Origin: Roseiarcus sp963823165
GTDB taxonomy: Bacteria > Pseudomonadota > Alphaproteobacteria > Rhizobiales > Beijerinckiaceae
Direction of reading: 5' to 3'
Assembly (NCBI GenBank): GCA_963823165.1
Contig: CAWGKV010000015.1
Location: 1 to 64,000, forward strand
Length of the DNA: 64,000 nt
The notes beneath the pieces were generated by a model. It was not told the DNA's origin, ran no database searches, and saw nothing but the letters and a program-made list of their open reading frames with translations. A program made the position numbers and the translations under genes. This document shows positions 17,113-26,000 of the stretch, one piece after another. Every line of letters begins with the position of its first letter. Position 1 is the first letter of the stretch.

Positions 17113-18576
17113 TCAGCCCGCCTCGCGCCGCAGGTCGAGCGATAGCGTAGCGGAGTTAATCTGCACGACCGGCGACTTGGCGATGCGCATAAGGCGCTGG
17201 ACCTGATCGAGTTCAGGCGACGACAGCAGCGGAAAGTCTCGCTTGACCGGACCGGCCTCGCGCATTTTCTTGAGATCCGGCTCGGGCACGAGCGCGCGCA
17301 GGATCAGTTCGTCATCGTCGGCGGTCTCGTATTGTTTGCGCAATTCCTCGATCGTCGGCTGTTCTGGCGGATTACCGGCAACCTGCTTCGCGCGGGGCGC
17401 GGCCATGATCATGTCGCGGACGTTTGAATCGATCGGGGCAACCGTCTCGCCGTAGAATCCAGCGGCGTACTGGATCACCTCGTCAGGGATGATGCTGTAG
17501 CGCTTGCCGGTGACGATGTTGAGCACCGCCTGAATGCCGACGAGCTGACTGAACGGCGTCGCCATCCCCGGATAGCCGAGATCACGACGCACTTCGGCGG
17601 TCTCCCGCAAGACGTCGTCGAGTTTGTCGGTCATGTTGTGTTGGGCAAGTTGCGCCTTGAGCGTTCCGGTCATGCCGCCGGGAATCTGATGGCGGATCGA
17701 CAGCACGTCATATTCGTTCGCTTGATTGACGGGGAACCCGACAGCCTTGCCGACTTTCTCAAAATGTTCGGCGACCTGCGGTAATCGTGACTTGTCTATT
17801 GAATGCGTGTGGCCGAGCAGCTCGATGTTGTGGAGCATGATTTCAGTGGAGGGCACCGACGGACCGTTCGCCATCGGGCGGCTCGCGGTGTGGAGGATCG
17901 TGATCCCGAGGTCGATCGCGTCGAGATAGGCCTTGGCCGACTGGCCGAGAAGGTTGTTGGCGTGAAACTCGATCGGCTTGCCTCGCGACTTTGCCTTAAT
18001 CGCAGGAACGAGCGTCTTCAACCGCTCCTTGTCGAGGACGCCGGCGGTGTCATAGAGCAGGAGCGTATCGATGTCCGACGAGGCGGAGAGCTTGTCGGCC
18101 TTATCGGCGTAATAGGCGTCGGTGTGGACGGGCGACAGCGCGAACATGATAGAGCCCGCCACCTCCGAGCCGAACTCCTTCGCAACCTTGGCGAGCCGGT
18201 GCATCTTGTCGATGTTGAAGAGGACGTCGTAGATCCAAAAACTGCGGCACCCGTGCCGGTTGAGCTGCCGCATCCAGGCATCCATGAGGGAGTCAGGCGT
18301 CACGCCAAAAGTGACGGACGCATTCGATCGCATGCCCCCGCGAATGCGCGTGCGCGGCATTGCCGCCACCAGAAGGTCGAGTCCCTCCCACGGATCTTCA
18401 CGGCAAGTTCGGATCATGACTTCAAACAGCGAGGACCCCGCGAGATCGATGACGCGAAAGCCGCTGCGGTCGATGAGCGGAGCGACGGGCAGCGCCATGC
18501 CGGCCTGCATGCGCATGCCCCACAGACTCTGCTGGCCGTCGCGCATGGTTTCGTCGAGGAATTCGATATGGGCCAT
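17113..18576 (-). CDS. Pyruvate-carboxylase-type carboxyltransferase with altered active site
   Basis: This 487-aa protein has the HMGL-like/DRE-TIM barrel plus PYC_OADA domain of pyruvate carboxylase, oxaloacetate decarboxylase alpha and transcarboxylase 5S, but no biotinyl domain. The first metal ligand is kept (D13, MRDGQQS), and IPGGM is present. However, the lysine normally carbamylated in IKDMAG is Tyr175 (LLLYDTAG), and the HxH pair reads H205-A-N207 (FHANNLLG). Three of four usual metal ligands are therefore not all retained, which argues against plain pyruvate carboxylation. The ATG at 18576 is 1 bp after the biotin carboxylase stop, so the two are co-translated. It probably transfers carboxyl between carboxybiotin and an unidentified acceptor. 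Confidence 0.85.
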   Translation of the reverse strand: MAHIEFLDETMRDGQQSLWGMRMQAGMALPVAPLIDRSGFRVIDLAGSSLFEVMIRTCREDPWEGLDLLVAAMPRTRIRGGMRSNASVTFGVTPDSLMDAWMRQLNRHGCRSFWIYDVLFNIDKMHRLAKVAKEFGSEVAGSIMFALSPVHTDAYYADKADKLSASSDIDTLLLYDTAGVLDKERLKTLVPAIKAKSRGKPIEFHANNLLGQSAKAYLDAIDLGITILHTASRPMANGPSVPSTEIMLHNIELLGHTHSIDKSRLPQVAEHFEKVGKAVGFPVNQANEYDVLSIRHQIPGGMTGTLKAQLAQHNMTDKLDDVLRETAEVRRDLGYPGMATPFSQLVGIQAVLNIVTGKRYSIIPDEVIQYAAGFYGETVAPIDSNVRDMIMAAPRAKQVAGNPPEQPTIEELRKQYETADDDELILRALVPEPDLKKMREAGPVKRDFPLLSSPELDQVQRLMRIAKSPVVQINSATLSLDLRREAG

Positions 18577-18577
18577 G

Positions 18578-19948
18578 TCAGGCGTCCTTTGGCGGGCCGT
18601 ATTGCGGCAAGAACACATTCTCAAGCCATCGTGTGTCGACGCGATTGGCGATGAAATCCGGATGCGCGGCGATGGCGCGAAGGAAAGAAATGTTGGTCGA
18701 AATACCCTCGACAATGAAGGATTCCAGAGCCGCGCGCATGCGCTCGACCGCAGCTGGTCGGTCGGACGCGTGGACGATGAGCTTTGCGATCATGCTGTCG
18801 TAGAAGGGAGGCACGCTGGCGCCCTCTTCCATTGCCGTGTCGAGCCGTACGCCCGGTCCGTGGGGAGGACGCCAGACCCGGATGCGTCCCGGCGATGGCG
18901 CAAAGCCGCGGTCCGGATTCTCGGCGATAATGCGCGCCTCGATCGCGTGGCCGTGGGGGACGATATCGCGCTGCTGAATGCGAAGCGGCTCATGGCCTGC
19001 GACTTCTATCTGCAACCGGATGAGCTCGGCGCCAGTGATCATCTCCGAGACGGGGTGCTCGACCTGGATGCGCGCGTTGACTTCCATGAAATAGAAATCG
19101 TCGCGCTCGACATCGTAGAGAAACTCGACCGTTCCGGCGTTACGGTAGCGGATCGAGGCCAGGAGCTCTACCGCGGCCTTGTGCAATCGGCTCCGTGTCG
19201 GCTGCGGGAGCGCCGCGGCGGGCGCTTCCTCCACCATCTTCTGATAGCGCCGTTGCAGCGAACAATCGCGCTCGCCGAAATGCAGCACGCGCCCGTCGCC
19301 GAGACCCAGCACTTGAACCTCGACGTGCCGCGCGCGCTCAACGTAGCGCTCGACATAAAGCGTGCCGTCTCCGAAGGCTTCTTTGGCTTCGATCGAGGCG
19401 CGCTCGAAGCCGTCGGCGAGGGCTTTCGCGTCGCGAGCGACGACCATGCCTCGGCCACCGCCACCCGCAGAGGCCTTGGTGACGACCGGAAATCCTATGC
19501 CTACGGCGAACGTGACAGCTTCGGCAGGCGTCGCAAGCTTTTCGCTGCCCGGCGTCATCGCGATGCCCGCCGCCTTGGCGATGCGGCGAGCCGAAAGCTT
19601 GTCGCCCACCGCCTCGATCGAGTCTGCTGTCGGCCCGATGAAAACGACGCCGGCCTCGTCGCAAAGGGCGGCGAGCGACTGACGTTCCGACAGAAAGCCG
19701 TAGCCGGGATGCAGCCCATCGCAACCGGTCGCCGCGGCGGCGTGGACGATCACGCGCGGCTTCAGGTAGGAATCGCGTGCAGGCGACGGTCCGATGACGA
19801 CCACTCGGTCGGCCTCGCGTGCCGCCATGCTGTAGCGATCGGCGGCTGATGCGGCGAGCACGGTCTCGATGCCGAGACCACGGGCGGCTCGTACGATCCT
19901 CAGCGCGATCTCCCCGCGATTGGCGACTAGGATGCGCCTCAGCGCCAT
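18578..19948 (-). CDS. Biotin carboxylase subunit
   Basis: This 456-aa AccC-like protein carboxylates biotin with ATP and bicarbonate. It has the N-terminal LVANRGEIALRI fold, HPGYGFLSE, the ATP-grasp glycine loop KASAGGGGRGM, ERDCSLQRRYQK, and the metal/catalytic segment EVNARIQVEHPVSE. Length is normal for a stand-alone subunit. It sits between the carrier gene (10 bp gap) and the carboxyltransferase (1 bp gap), forming a three-subunit biotin enzyme. Fatty-acid synthesis AccC would normally be next to accB only, so this copy belongs to the catabolic operon. Confidence 0.94.
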   Translation of the reverse strand: MALRRILVANRGEIALRIVRAARGLGIETVLAASAADRYSMAAREADRVVVIGPSPARDSYLKPRVIVHAAAATGCDGLHPGYGFLSERQSLAALCDEAGVVFIGPTADSIEAVGDKLSARRIAKAAGIAMTPGSEKLATPAEAVTFAVGIGFPVVTKASAGGGGRGMVVARDAKALADGFERASIEAKEAFGDGTLYVERYVERARHVEVQVLGLGDGRVLHFGERDCSLQRRYQKMVEEAPAAALPQPTRSRLHKAAVELLASIRYRNAGTVEFLYDVERDDFYFMEVNARIQVEHPVSEMITGAELIRLQIEVAGHEPLRIQQRDIVPHGHAIEARIIAENPDRGFAPSPGRIRVWRPPHGPGVRLDTAMEEGASVPPFYDSMIAKLIVHASDRPAAVERMRAALESFIVEGISTNISFLRAIAAHPDFIANRVDTRWLENVFLPQYGPPKDA

Positions 19949-19958
19949 GGCGCGCCCC

Positions 19959-20474
19959 TCAGGCGGGCTCGATCAGAAAGAGCGGCTGATCGTATTCGAC
20001 GAGTTCCGCATCTTCGACCAGCACCTTCCGCACAGTGCCAGCGACGCCAGCCAGTACCGAGGTGAAGAGTTTCATCACTTCGATGAGACACACCTCGGCG
20101 TCGGCGTCGACCGTCTGGCCGACCGAGACATATGGCGCCGCGCCGGGCTTCGGGGCGCGGTAGAACGTGCCGAGGTTCGGCGCGCGCACAGCCACCCAAT
20201 GATCGGGAACGCGGGCGGACGCCACCTTTGCCTGGCTGCCGCCGGAGACGGGTGTGATCGGGTGCGGCGGCGCGGAGGGCGCGGTCGCGTGTGTCGTGGC
20301 GAACGGCGCCGGTTCGGCCACGTGATGCGCGGCCGGCGCCCCGTGCGCCACCGCTCGGGGCGTCTTCGACAGAAACAGGTCCAAGCCTTTGATCCTAAGG
20401 CGCATTTCCTGCCACGGTGAATTGTCGAAGGTCTCGAGAAGCGCTTCGATGTCTTGCGGCCTGATGTCGCTCAT
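19959..20474 (-). CDS. Biotin carboxyl carrier protein
   Basis: This 171-aa protein has an N-terminal AccB-like segment (QDIEALLETFDNSPWQEM), an Ala/Pro linker (~40-90) and a C-terminal biotinyl domain with biotinyl-lysine K135 in IEVMKLF. It should be biotinylated by the host ligase and swing between the biotin carboxylase and the carboxyltransferase encoded downstream. Its ATG overlaps the stop of the dikinase-like gene by 4 bp (ATGA), tying the two functions into one translation unit. Confidence 0.92.
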   Translation of the reverse strand: MSDIRPQDIEALLETFDNSPWQEMRLRIKGLDLFLSKTPRAVAHGAPAAHHVAEPAPFATTHATAPSAPPHPITPVSGGSQAKVASARVPDHWVAVRAPNLGTFYRAPKPGAAPYVSVGQTVDADAEVCLIEVMKLFTSVLAGVAGTVRKVLVEDAELVEYDQPLFLIEPA

Positions 20475-22259
20475 GCGCTCTCACTCACGTCGGAGGGCGT
20501 CGCCGCTTCGGGCTTCGCGCGAAGTGCGGCGAGCAGAGGCGGCAACACGGGATCGGCGACAATGAACTCGAGCCCCGCCGCCAGAGCCGCTCGCACACCC
20601 TCGTCCGAGGCGATCGCTCCGCCGCGCACACCGCGCGCGCCGGTGATGAGTTTCAGCGCGTCCGCGATCTTCGCGGGATCAGCCGCAGCGACGTTCTCGG
20701 ACAAGTCAACGGCGTCCCGGGCTTCCGGTGCGGTTGGCGACAGAACGCGCAGAGGGGAGCGCGAGGCGGCCCAGGCGCCTAGCGTCGCGAGCGATTCGTG
20801 ATCGCGTTCGTCGGGCGCCTCGATCGCGAGCGCGCCGTCGTAGACCTTGCCGGTCCGACCGTCGATCGTGACCGTGCGTCCGGCAAGGCCAGCGAGCGCC
20901 CCCTTGCCGCAACCGACGACGCAGGGCAGGCCCAGCGCCCGGCCGACCACCGCGGCATGCGACGTGCTGCCGCCGAGCTCTGTAACGACAGCGCGCGATG
21001 CGATCATGCCGTGCAGGTCGTCAGGGCTCGTGGTTGGCCGCGCAAGAATGACGGCCTCGCCCGCATGGGCGCGTCGTTCAGCCTCGTCGGAATCGCTGAC
21101 CAGAAGGCCGATGCCGACGCCAGGCGAGGCGCCTTCTCCGGAGGCGACAGTCTGTGCGCCGAGCAGCGCAGACTCGCTGATATGAGGCGCCAGCAGAATT
21201 CTCACCTGATCGGGCGTAATACGCCGGAGGGCGGCGTCCTCGTCGATCACGCCTTCCCGGACGAGATCGACGGCGATCCGGGCTGCGGCATGCGGAGCAA
21301 GCTTGGCTGCGCGGGACTGCAGGAAGAAGAGTTGACCGCGTTCGATGGTGAACTCGATGTCCTGAACGTCGCGTCCAGCGCGCTCGAGGGTCTCGGCTGC
21401 GGCGAGCAGGCCCGCATGGGCCTCAGGCAGTTCGTCGGCGAGGGCCGACAGCGGTTCCGGCGTGAACTTGCCGGAGACGACGTCTTCTCCTTGCGCCCGC
21501 GGAAGGTATTCTCCGAAGGGCGCCGGCTCGCCGGTTAGCGGGTTGCGCGAGAAAAGGACGCCAGTTCCCGAGCGGGCGTCGAGATTGCCGAACACCATCG
21601 CTTGGATGGTCACCGCTGTCCCGAGGTCCTCCGGGATGTCGTGGTGCTGGCGATAGCGCCGGGCGCGGCGTGAGTTCCAGGACTTCGAACACCGCCCGAA
21701 TGGCTCCGCGGAGCTGCGCCGTGGCTTCGTGCGGGATGTCGAGGCCTGTCGCCGCATGGATCGCAGCCCGCCATGTCCCCGGATTGCCGCGCTCCGAGGG
21801 CGCTGGCGAATGCGCTTTGAGGACAATGTGCGCGTATAGGTCGAGAAAGCGCCGATGGGTGTTGCGCGCAAAAGCCGGGTCGCCGCATTCTTTGGCCAAC
21901 GCCGCTTCGGTCTCGTCGTTGATTCCGAGGTTGAGCACCGTGTCCATCATGCCGGGCATCGACACCGGGGCGCCCGACCGCACCGACACGAGCAACGGGC
22001 GCGGCCCGGCGCCGAAACGTCGACCGGTCCGCTCTTCCAGCCAAGCGACGCCGGCGGCGATCTCGTCCTCGAGGCCGGGGGTCTCACGGCCAGCGATGAA
22101 AGCGGCGCACGCGCGGGTCGTGATGACGATGGCGGGAGGCACGTTGAGGCCGAGCGCCTGCATCCGGGCCACCGACCAAGCTTTGCCCCCGATCAGATGC
22201 CGACCCGGCGCCTCTTCGCCATTCAGTCCAATCGTCCATTCGCCGAAACGAATTGTCAT
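20471..22259 (-). pseudogene. Pyruvate,phosphate-dikinase-like protein without PEP/pyruvate barrel, frameshifted
   Basis: Two overlapping frames together encode ~595 aa. The first (from 22259) has the PPDK N-terminal ATP-grasp domain (GGKAWSVARMQALGLNVPPA; SVRSGAPVSMPGMMDTVLNL). The second continues from KSWNSRRARRYRQHHDIPED through AMVFGNLD, SRNPLTGE and the swivelling domain with phospho-acceptor His434 (GGSTSHAAVVGRALGLPCVV). Removing one base near 21686 joins them at the usual VFKSWN junction. Only ~115 residues follow the swivelling domain, so the TIM barrel that binds PEP/pyruvate is absent. An ATP-to-histidine phosphotransfer unit acting on another acceptor is implied, as in phenylphosphate synthase. 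The frameshift may be real or a sequencing error. Confidence 0.8.
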
Positions 22260-22272
22260 CGTCGATCCGGGC

Positions 22273-22881
22273 CTATTCTTCCCGCTCGCGCCGCATCAGG
22301 CGCAACAGGTCTTCGTGCAGCTCGAACCACAGGGTGTGATAGCTCTCGATCTTCGCGTCGCTGACCCATTCGATCGCCCCGTCCTCCGACTTCTCAAGCG
22401 CCTTGCCAAGCTTGTCGCGATAGATCGAAAGGCGGGGCAGCGCGCGCGCAAGTCGATCCAATGCGTCTTCGGCGCGTTCGTGCAGGTCGCCGAGACGGTC
22501 GATGATCTTGTCGTCGTAGCCCTTGCTGGTGTGATCGTTGGGGACGCCCTGACCGCGGACATCGATCGTCTGCCACTCGGTGATCAGTTGCTTCAGCGAG
22601 CCGTTGAGGCGCTCGAACGCCTCGTATCCGGCGACAAAGTCCGGATTGGCGCGCACGTCCTCGTAGAGACGCGAATATTCCGCGTCGAGCGCCATACGCG
22701 CGGCGGGCGCCAGAAGATATTTTCCGTGCGCCTCGACGACGCGCTTCGCTTCGACGAGCTTGCCGAGCGCCGCCCGAACGTCGCCGACATCGAGACCGAC
22801 GATGCCGGCGACAGCCTCAGGCGTCGCGTGCTTCTTGATCGCCAGTCCATGCATGACGAGATGGGTCTCGCTGACCGTCAC
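22273..22881 (-). CDS. Winged-helix-like accessory protein, 202 aa
   Basis: I do not recognise a named family. Residues ~10-60 look like a winged helix (ATPEAVAGIVGLDVGDVRAA, then KRVVEAHGKYLLAP). The rest is long helices with many charged residues, including RGQGVPNDHTSKGYDDKIID and a C-terminal FELHEDLLRLMRREREE. It overlaps the acyl-CoA synthetase stop by 4 bp and precedes the dikinase-like gene by 13 bp. That position suggests a structural or regulatory subunit of the phosphotransfer enzyme rather than a free transcription factor. This is inferred from context only. Confidence 0.7.
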   Translation of the reverse strand: MTVSETHLVMHGLAIKKHATPEAVAGIVGLDVGDVRAALGKLVEAKRVVEAHGKYLLAPAARMALDAEYSRLYEDVRANPDFVAGYEAFERLNGSLKQLITEWQTIDVRGQGVPNDHTSKGYDDKIIDRLGDLHERAEDALDRLARALPRLSIYRDKLGKALEKSEDGAIEWVSDAKIESYHTLWFELHEDLLRLMRREREE

Positions 22882-24380
22882 GTTCGGTCCTCCGTCACCT
22901 TGGCAATGTCGATACCGGCGCTCTGGCGCGCGATCACCCGATCGCGCACCGCGCGGCGCAGTATCTTGTTGGCCGAGGACTTCGGCAGCTCCGACCAGAT
23001 CTCGACACCCCTGGGCCGTTTGTAGCCCGCAAGCCGATTGCGCGCGTGCGCCATGACGACTTCAGCGGAGAGATTGTTGCGGCCCGCGATGACCGCATAA
23101 ACGCGGTCGCCCCATTTCTCGTCAGGAAGACCGATGACTGCCGCTTCGACGACGCCCTCGCAGGACAGCAGCACGTCCTCCACTTCGCGAGGATAGACGT
23201 TGTAGCCTCCGGAGATGAGCATGTCATTCTTGCGGTCGACCAGATAGAAGAACCCGTCCTCGTCCATGTAGCCGATGTCGCCGGTGTGAAGCCACCCGCC
23301 ACGGAAAGCAGCCGCAGTGGCCTCCGGATTGTCCCAGTAATAGGCCATCGTCTGCGGCCCGCGACAGACGATCTCGCCGCGCTCGCCAGCCGGGAGCGGT
23401 CGATCCTCCTCGTCGAACACCGCCACCTCGACGATCGTGAAAGGGCGCCCGCAGGAGCCGATCCGGTCATGGTCCTTCGGCCGAAGACAGGTGATGACCA
23501 TCGGGCTTTCCGCCTGTCCGTAGGTTTGGGCAAAAACTCGCCCAAACCGGGCCTCAGCCCGCTCAAGCAACGCAGGCGCAATGGGCGAAGCCCCGTAGGC
23601 AATGCCGCGCAGCGCGAAGGCAGCCTCGTCGATCGAACGTGTCTCGAGCACCATCGCGAGCATTGTCGGGACGAGGAAGGTGAGCTCCGCCCGTTCGGCC
23701 GCGGCCAGATGCACGAATTCTTCCGGGTCGAATTTCGCCATCACTAGCGAGCGCGCGCCGCGGACCAGCGAGGGAAGAAAGAAGGCTCCGGACGCGTGCG
23801 CGATCGGCGCGGCATGGAGAAACGTCTGGCCTTCGCCGATCTCCGGCATGAGATCGGTGAGGAACGCGGAGAGCTCGGCGAGTTCGCCACGCATCGTCAG
23901 CGTCACCGCCTTAGACCTGCCCGTGGTTCCCCCGGTGAAACCGAGGCGATAGGGCGCGTCGAGCTCGCGATCGATCGCGCATGGGGTCTTCGATCCCGAT
24001 CTCTGCAGTTCGTCGAGCTCCTGCGAGCCGATCGCGATCTCGACGTCCAGCCCCTGGACGTCGTTGTGGATGACCCCGCGACTGCTGCTGTGCGACAGTT
24101 TGTAAGCGTGATCGGCGAGCGTCTCCCGCGTATTGAGAGAGACCCGCACGAGACCCGCCTTGGCCAGCGCATAGTAGGCGACGAGGCAGTCGATGCCGTT
24201 CGGCAGAAGCACGCCGATTCGGTCGCCGGCGGCAAAGCCGCGCTCGAGAAGCGCGTTGCCGAGCCTGTCCGTCAGCGCGTCGAACTCACGGAAGCTCACC
24301 ACGCGTTCGCCTTCGACAAGGCAGGACGCGTCTCCGTAGTAGAGCGCGGCTCGACGGATCAGCGCGCCGATCTGCATCAC
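22878..24380 (-). CDS. Acyl-CoA synthetase (AMP-forming)
   Basis: This 500-aa ANL-family ligase activates a carboxylic acid as acyl-AMP and then acyl-CoA. The P-loop-like motif is GFTGGTTGRSKAV, YGQAE lies in the active site, HTGDIGYMDEDGFFYLVDRK is the hinge, and the C-terminal catalytic lysine is in PKSSANKILRR. It resembles long/medium-chain or aromatic acid ligases. The substrate is probably the acid formed by the pathway. It sits between the 520-aa unknown protein (16 bp gap) and the winged-helix protein (4 bp overlap). Confidence 0.92.
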   Translation of the reverse strand: MMQIGALIRRAALYYGDASCLVEGERVVSFREFDALTDRLGNALLERGFAAGDRIGVLLPNGIDCLVAYYALAKAGLVRVSLNTRETLADHAYKLSHSSSRGVIHNDVQGLDVEIAIGSQELDELQRSGSKTPCAIDRELDAPYRLGFTGGTTGRSKAVTLTMRGELAELSAFLTDLMPEIGEGQTFLHAAPIAHASGAFFLPSLVRGARSLVMAKFDPEEFVHLAAAERAELTFLVPTMLAMVLETRSIDEAAFALRGIAYGASPIAPALLERAEARFGRVFAQTYGQAESPMVITCLRPKDHDRIGSCGRPFTIVEVAVFDEEDRPLPAGERGEIVCRGPQTMAYYWDNPEATAAAFRGGWLHTGDIGYMDEDGFFYLVDRKNDMLISGGYNVYPREVEDVLLSCEGVVEAAVIGLPDEKWGDRVYAVIAGRNNLSAEVVMAHARNRLAGYKRPRGVEIWSELPKSSANKILRRAVRDRVIARQSAGIDIAKVTEDRT

Positions 24381-24396
24381 CCGGGTCCTGCCGACC

Positions 24397-25959
24397 TCAC
24401 TGGCTTGCCGTTCGGAGCTTTTCGACGTCGGCGCGCTTCAGGCGTGAGCCTTTGCCTTTCAGCAGGCGCGAATTGCTTTGTTCGAGACCGTAGAGCTTGT
24501 CGGCTTCTGGCGTGCCGGCATGATACTTGACCCAGGTCTCGCAGAGATGCCGGAATTGCGGTTCGAGGACCGGGGGCCGCGCTTCCCGCGAGAGGTGATT
24601 GTATTCGGCGAGCCCGATCACGCCCCGCGTCGTGTTGTAGCGGTCGACCTTCTGCGGCAGATGGCTGGTTCCCGGATAGACCGGGCCACAGCTCGACGTG
24701 TAGTCCTCGCCCTGCAGGATCGAATAGGGAATGAGCGAATAAAGGCGCTGCGGCAGATCGGAGTGCTGCATCATCGTGTATTCGTTCGCCCGGTGCGACT
24801 GGTGGGCGCCGATGCAAAGCCCCACAAGAGCGTCGCGGCTGTATTCGTCGTTGAACAGCGGCCGGAATCGCTCCGCGCGTTCGTCCACTATCATCCAGTC
24901 GGAGACGTCATAGACGCCGGCGACATGTGCGAGGTCCTTGATGATCGAGAAATAGGTTACCGCGCCGGCGTCAATCATCTGGTCGCGCGTCCAGCCGGCA
25001 ATTCGCCGCCAGAGCTTATTGTTGGCGTCTTTGATCTTGTCCGTCAGCGTCTTGAAGCAGGTGGTCAGCTCTTCGTGCGATCCCATTGCTACGGGCAGGT
25101 AACCGTCGGACAGCGAATCGGACGTGTAGAGGCCGACGCCAACCAGCTTATCGGAGGTGAATTCTGGCTTCGATTCGAAACTGCCCCAATCGTCCACCAG
25201 ATAGAAATGGCAGTCCTTCACCGCCATGGTGACAGTGAGGTTGTTGTAAGGAACCTCCTTCGCCACATCATCGAGCCAGGGAAAATCACTCTCCGATAGG
25301 TCCATGAAGTCGCGCACAATCATTTCGCGATCGTCGGCGAGTTTATAGGGGCCGGAATTGTGCAGGCTGATGCGGCTCTCGCAGGAGATGAGGAAGCCGT
25401 ACTGCGACGCCGCCGCCATGAAGCCCTGCGCCGCCTCATGCAGCTCGTCGCCCGCCTGGCAGTCGAACATATCGGCATGGAACACCTGCAGCCGCCGCTC
25501 GGGAAGAAACTGCCCGCGGTGTCCAAATTCCTTGTTGGTGATATGCCCGTTGTTGCGGTGCCAGGAGAGCTGGAACCGCTTCCAGAAGTCCATCACGTAC
25601 ATGAGGTCTTCGACCGCATCCTGCGGCCGGATGAGGCCGAGATTGATCAGCCATTCGCGACCGAGCAGATAGAAGCCGGGCAGCGCCCAACCCATCGACG
25701 GATTCTGGATCTTGATGCCGGCGTTGCGCGCCCGGTCGCCTATCTCCTCCGCGGACATCCGCAACTCGATTTTGCGCAGCAGAGACGGATAGCGATAGTA
25801 ACACATCATGTACGACAACATCATATACGCAGGCACCGGGAACAGCTTCAACTCCTGAACGGTGCGAGTCACGCAGAGCCAATAGGTCTCGTCTGCGCTC
25901 ATCTGGATGAGATTGTTGGTCTCGAGCAGCTGCGCATAGGAAATGCAATTCAAACTCAT
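24397..25959 (-). CDS. Unrecognised 520-aa protein of the dikinase/carboxylase operon
   Basis: The ATG at 25959 is preceded by CAGGAG; the frame stays open upstream but that part is a shadow of the next gene. I do not recognise the family. The protein is soluble, rich in aromatic residues and histidines (WHRNNGHITNKEFGHRG, FLISCESRISLHN, GAHQSHRANEYTMMQH), with no signal peptide. It lies between the stand-alone swivelling-domain protein and an acyl-CoA synthetase. By analogy with phenylphosphate synthase and rifampicin phosphotransferase, which add a substrate-binding domain to ATP-grasp and histidine domains, it could be the substrate-binding component. That is inference only. Confidence 0.75.
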   Translation of the reverse strand: MSLNCISYAQLLETNNLIQMSADETYWLCVTRTVQELKLFPVPAYMMLSYMMCYYRYPSLLRKIELRMSAEEIGDRARNAGIKIQNPSMGWALPGFYLLGREWLINLGLIRPQDAVEDLMYVMDFWKRFQLSWHRNNGHITNKEFGHRGQFLPERRLQVFHADMFDCQAGDELHEAAQGFMAAASQYGFLISCESRISLHNSGPYKLADDREMIVRDFMDLSESDFPWLDDVAKEVPYNNLTVTMAVKDCHFYLVDDWGSFESKPEFTSDKLVGVGLYTSDSLSDGYLPVAMGSHEELTTCFKTLTDKIKDANNKLWRRIAGWTRDQMIDAGAVTYFSIIKDLAHVAGVYDVSDWMIVDERAERFRPLFNDEYSRDALVGLCIGAHQSHRANEYTMMQHSDLPQRLYSLIPYSILQGEDYTSSCGPVYPGTSHLPQKVDRYNTTRGVIGLAEYNHLSREARPPVLEPQFRHLCETWVKYHAGTPEADKLYGLEQSNSRLLKGKGSRLKRADVEKLRTASQ

Positions 25960-26000
25960 CGTTGGGACTCCTGAATTCACGCACGCGCGGCGAGGACGAG

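Noticed and set aside
17113..18576. Plain pyruvate carboxylase subunit B or oxaloacetate decarboxylase alpha
   Set aside because: The carbamyl-lysine and second histidine of the metal site are replaced, so the name would overstate the function.
18578..20474. Housekeeping acetyl-CoA carboxylase accBC
   Set aside because: The genes are embedded between a dikinase-like gene and a pyruvate-carboxylase-type transferase, and no accA/accD-like subunit is near.
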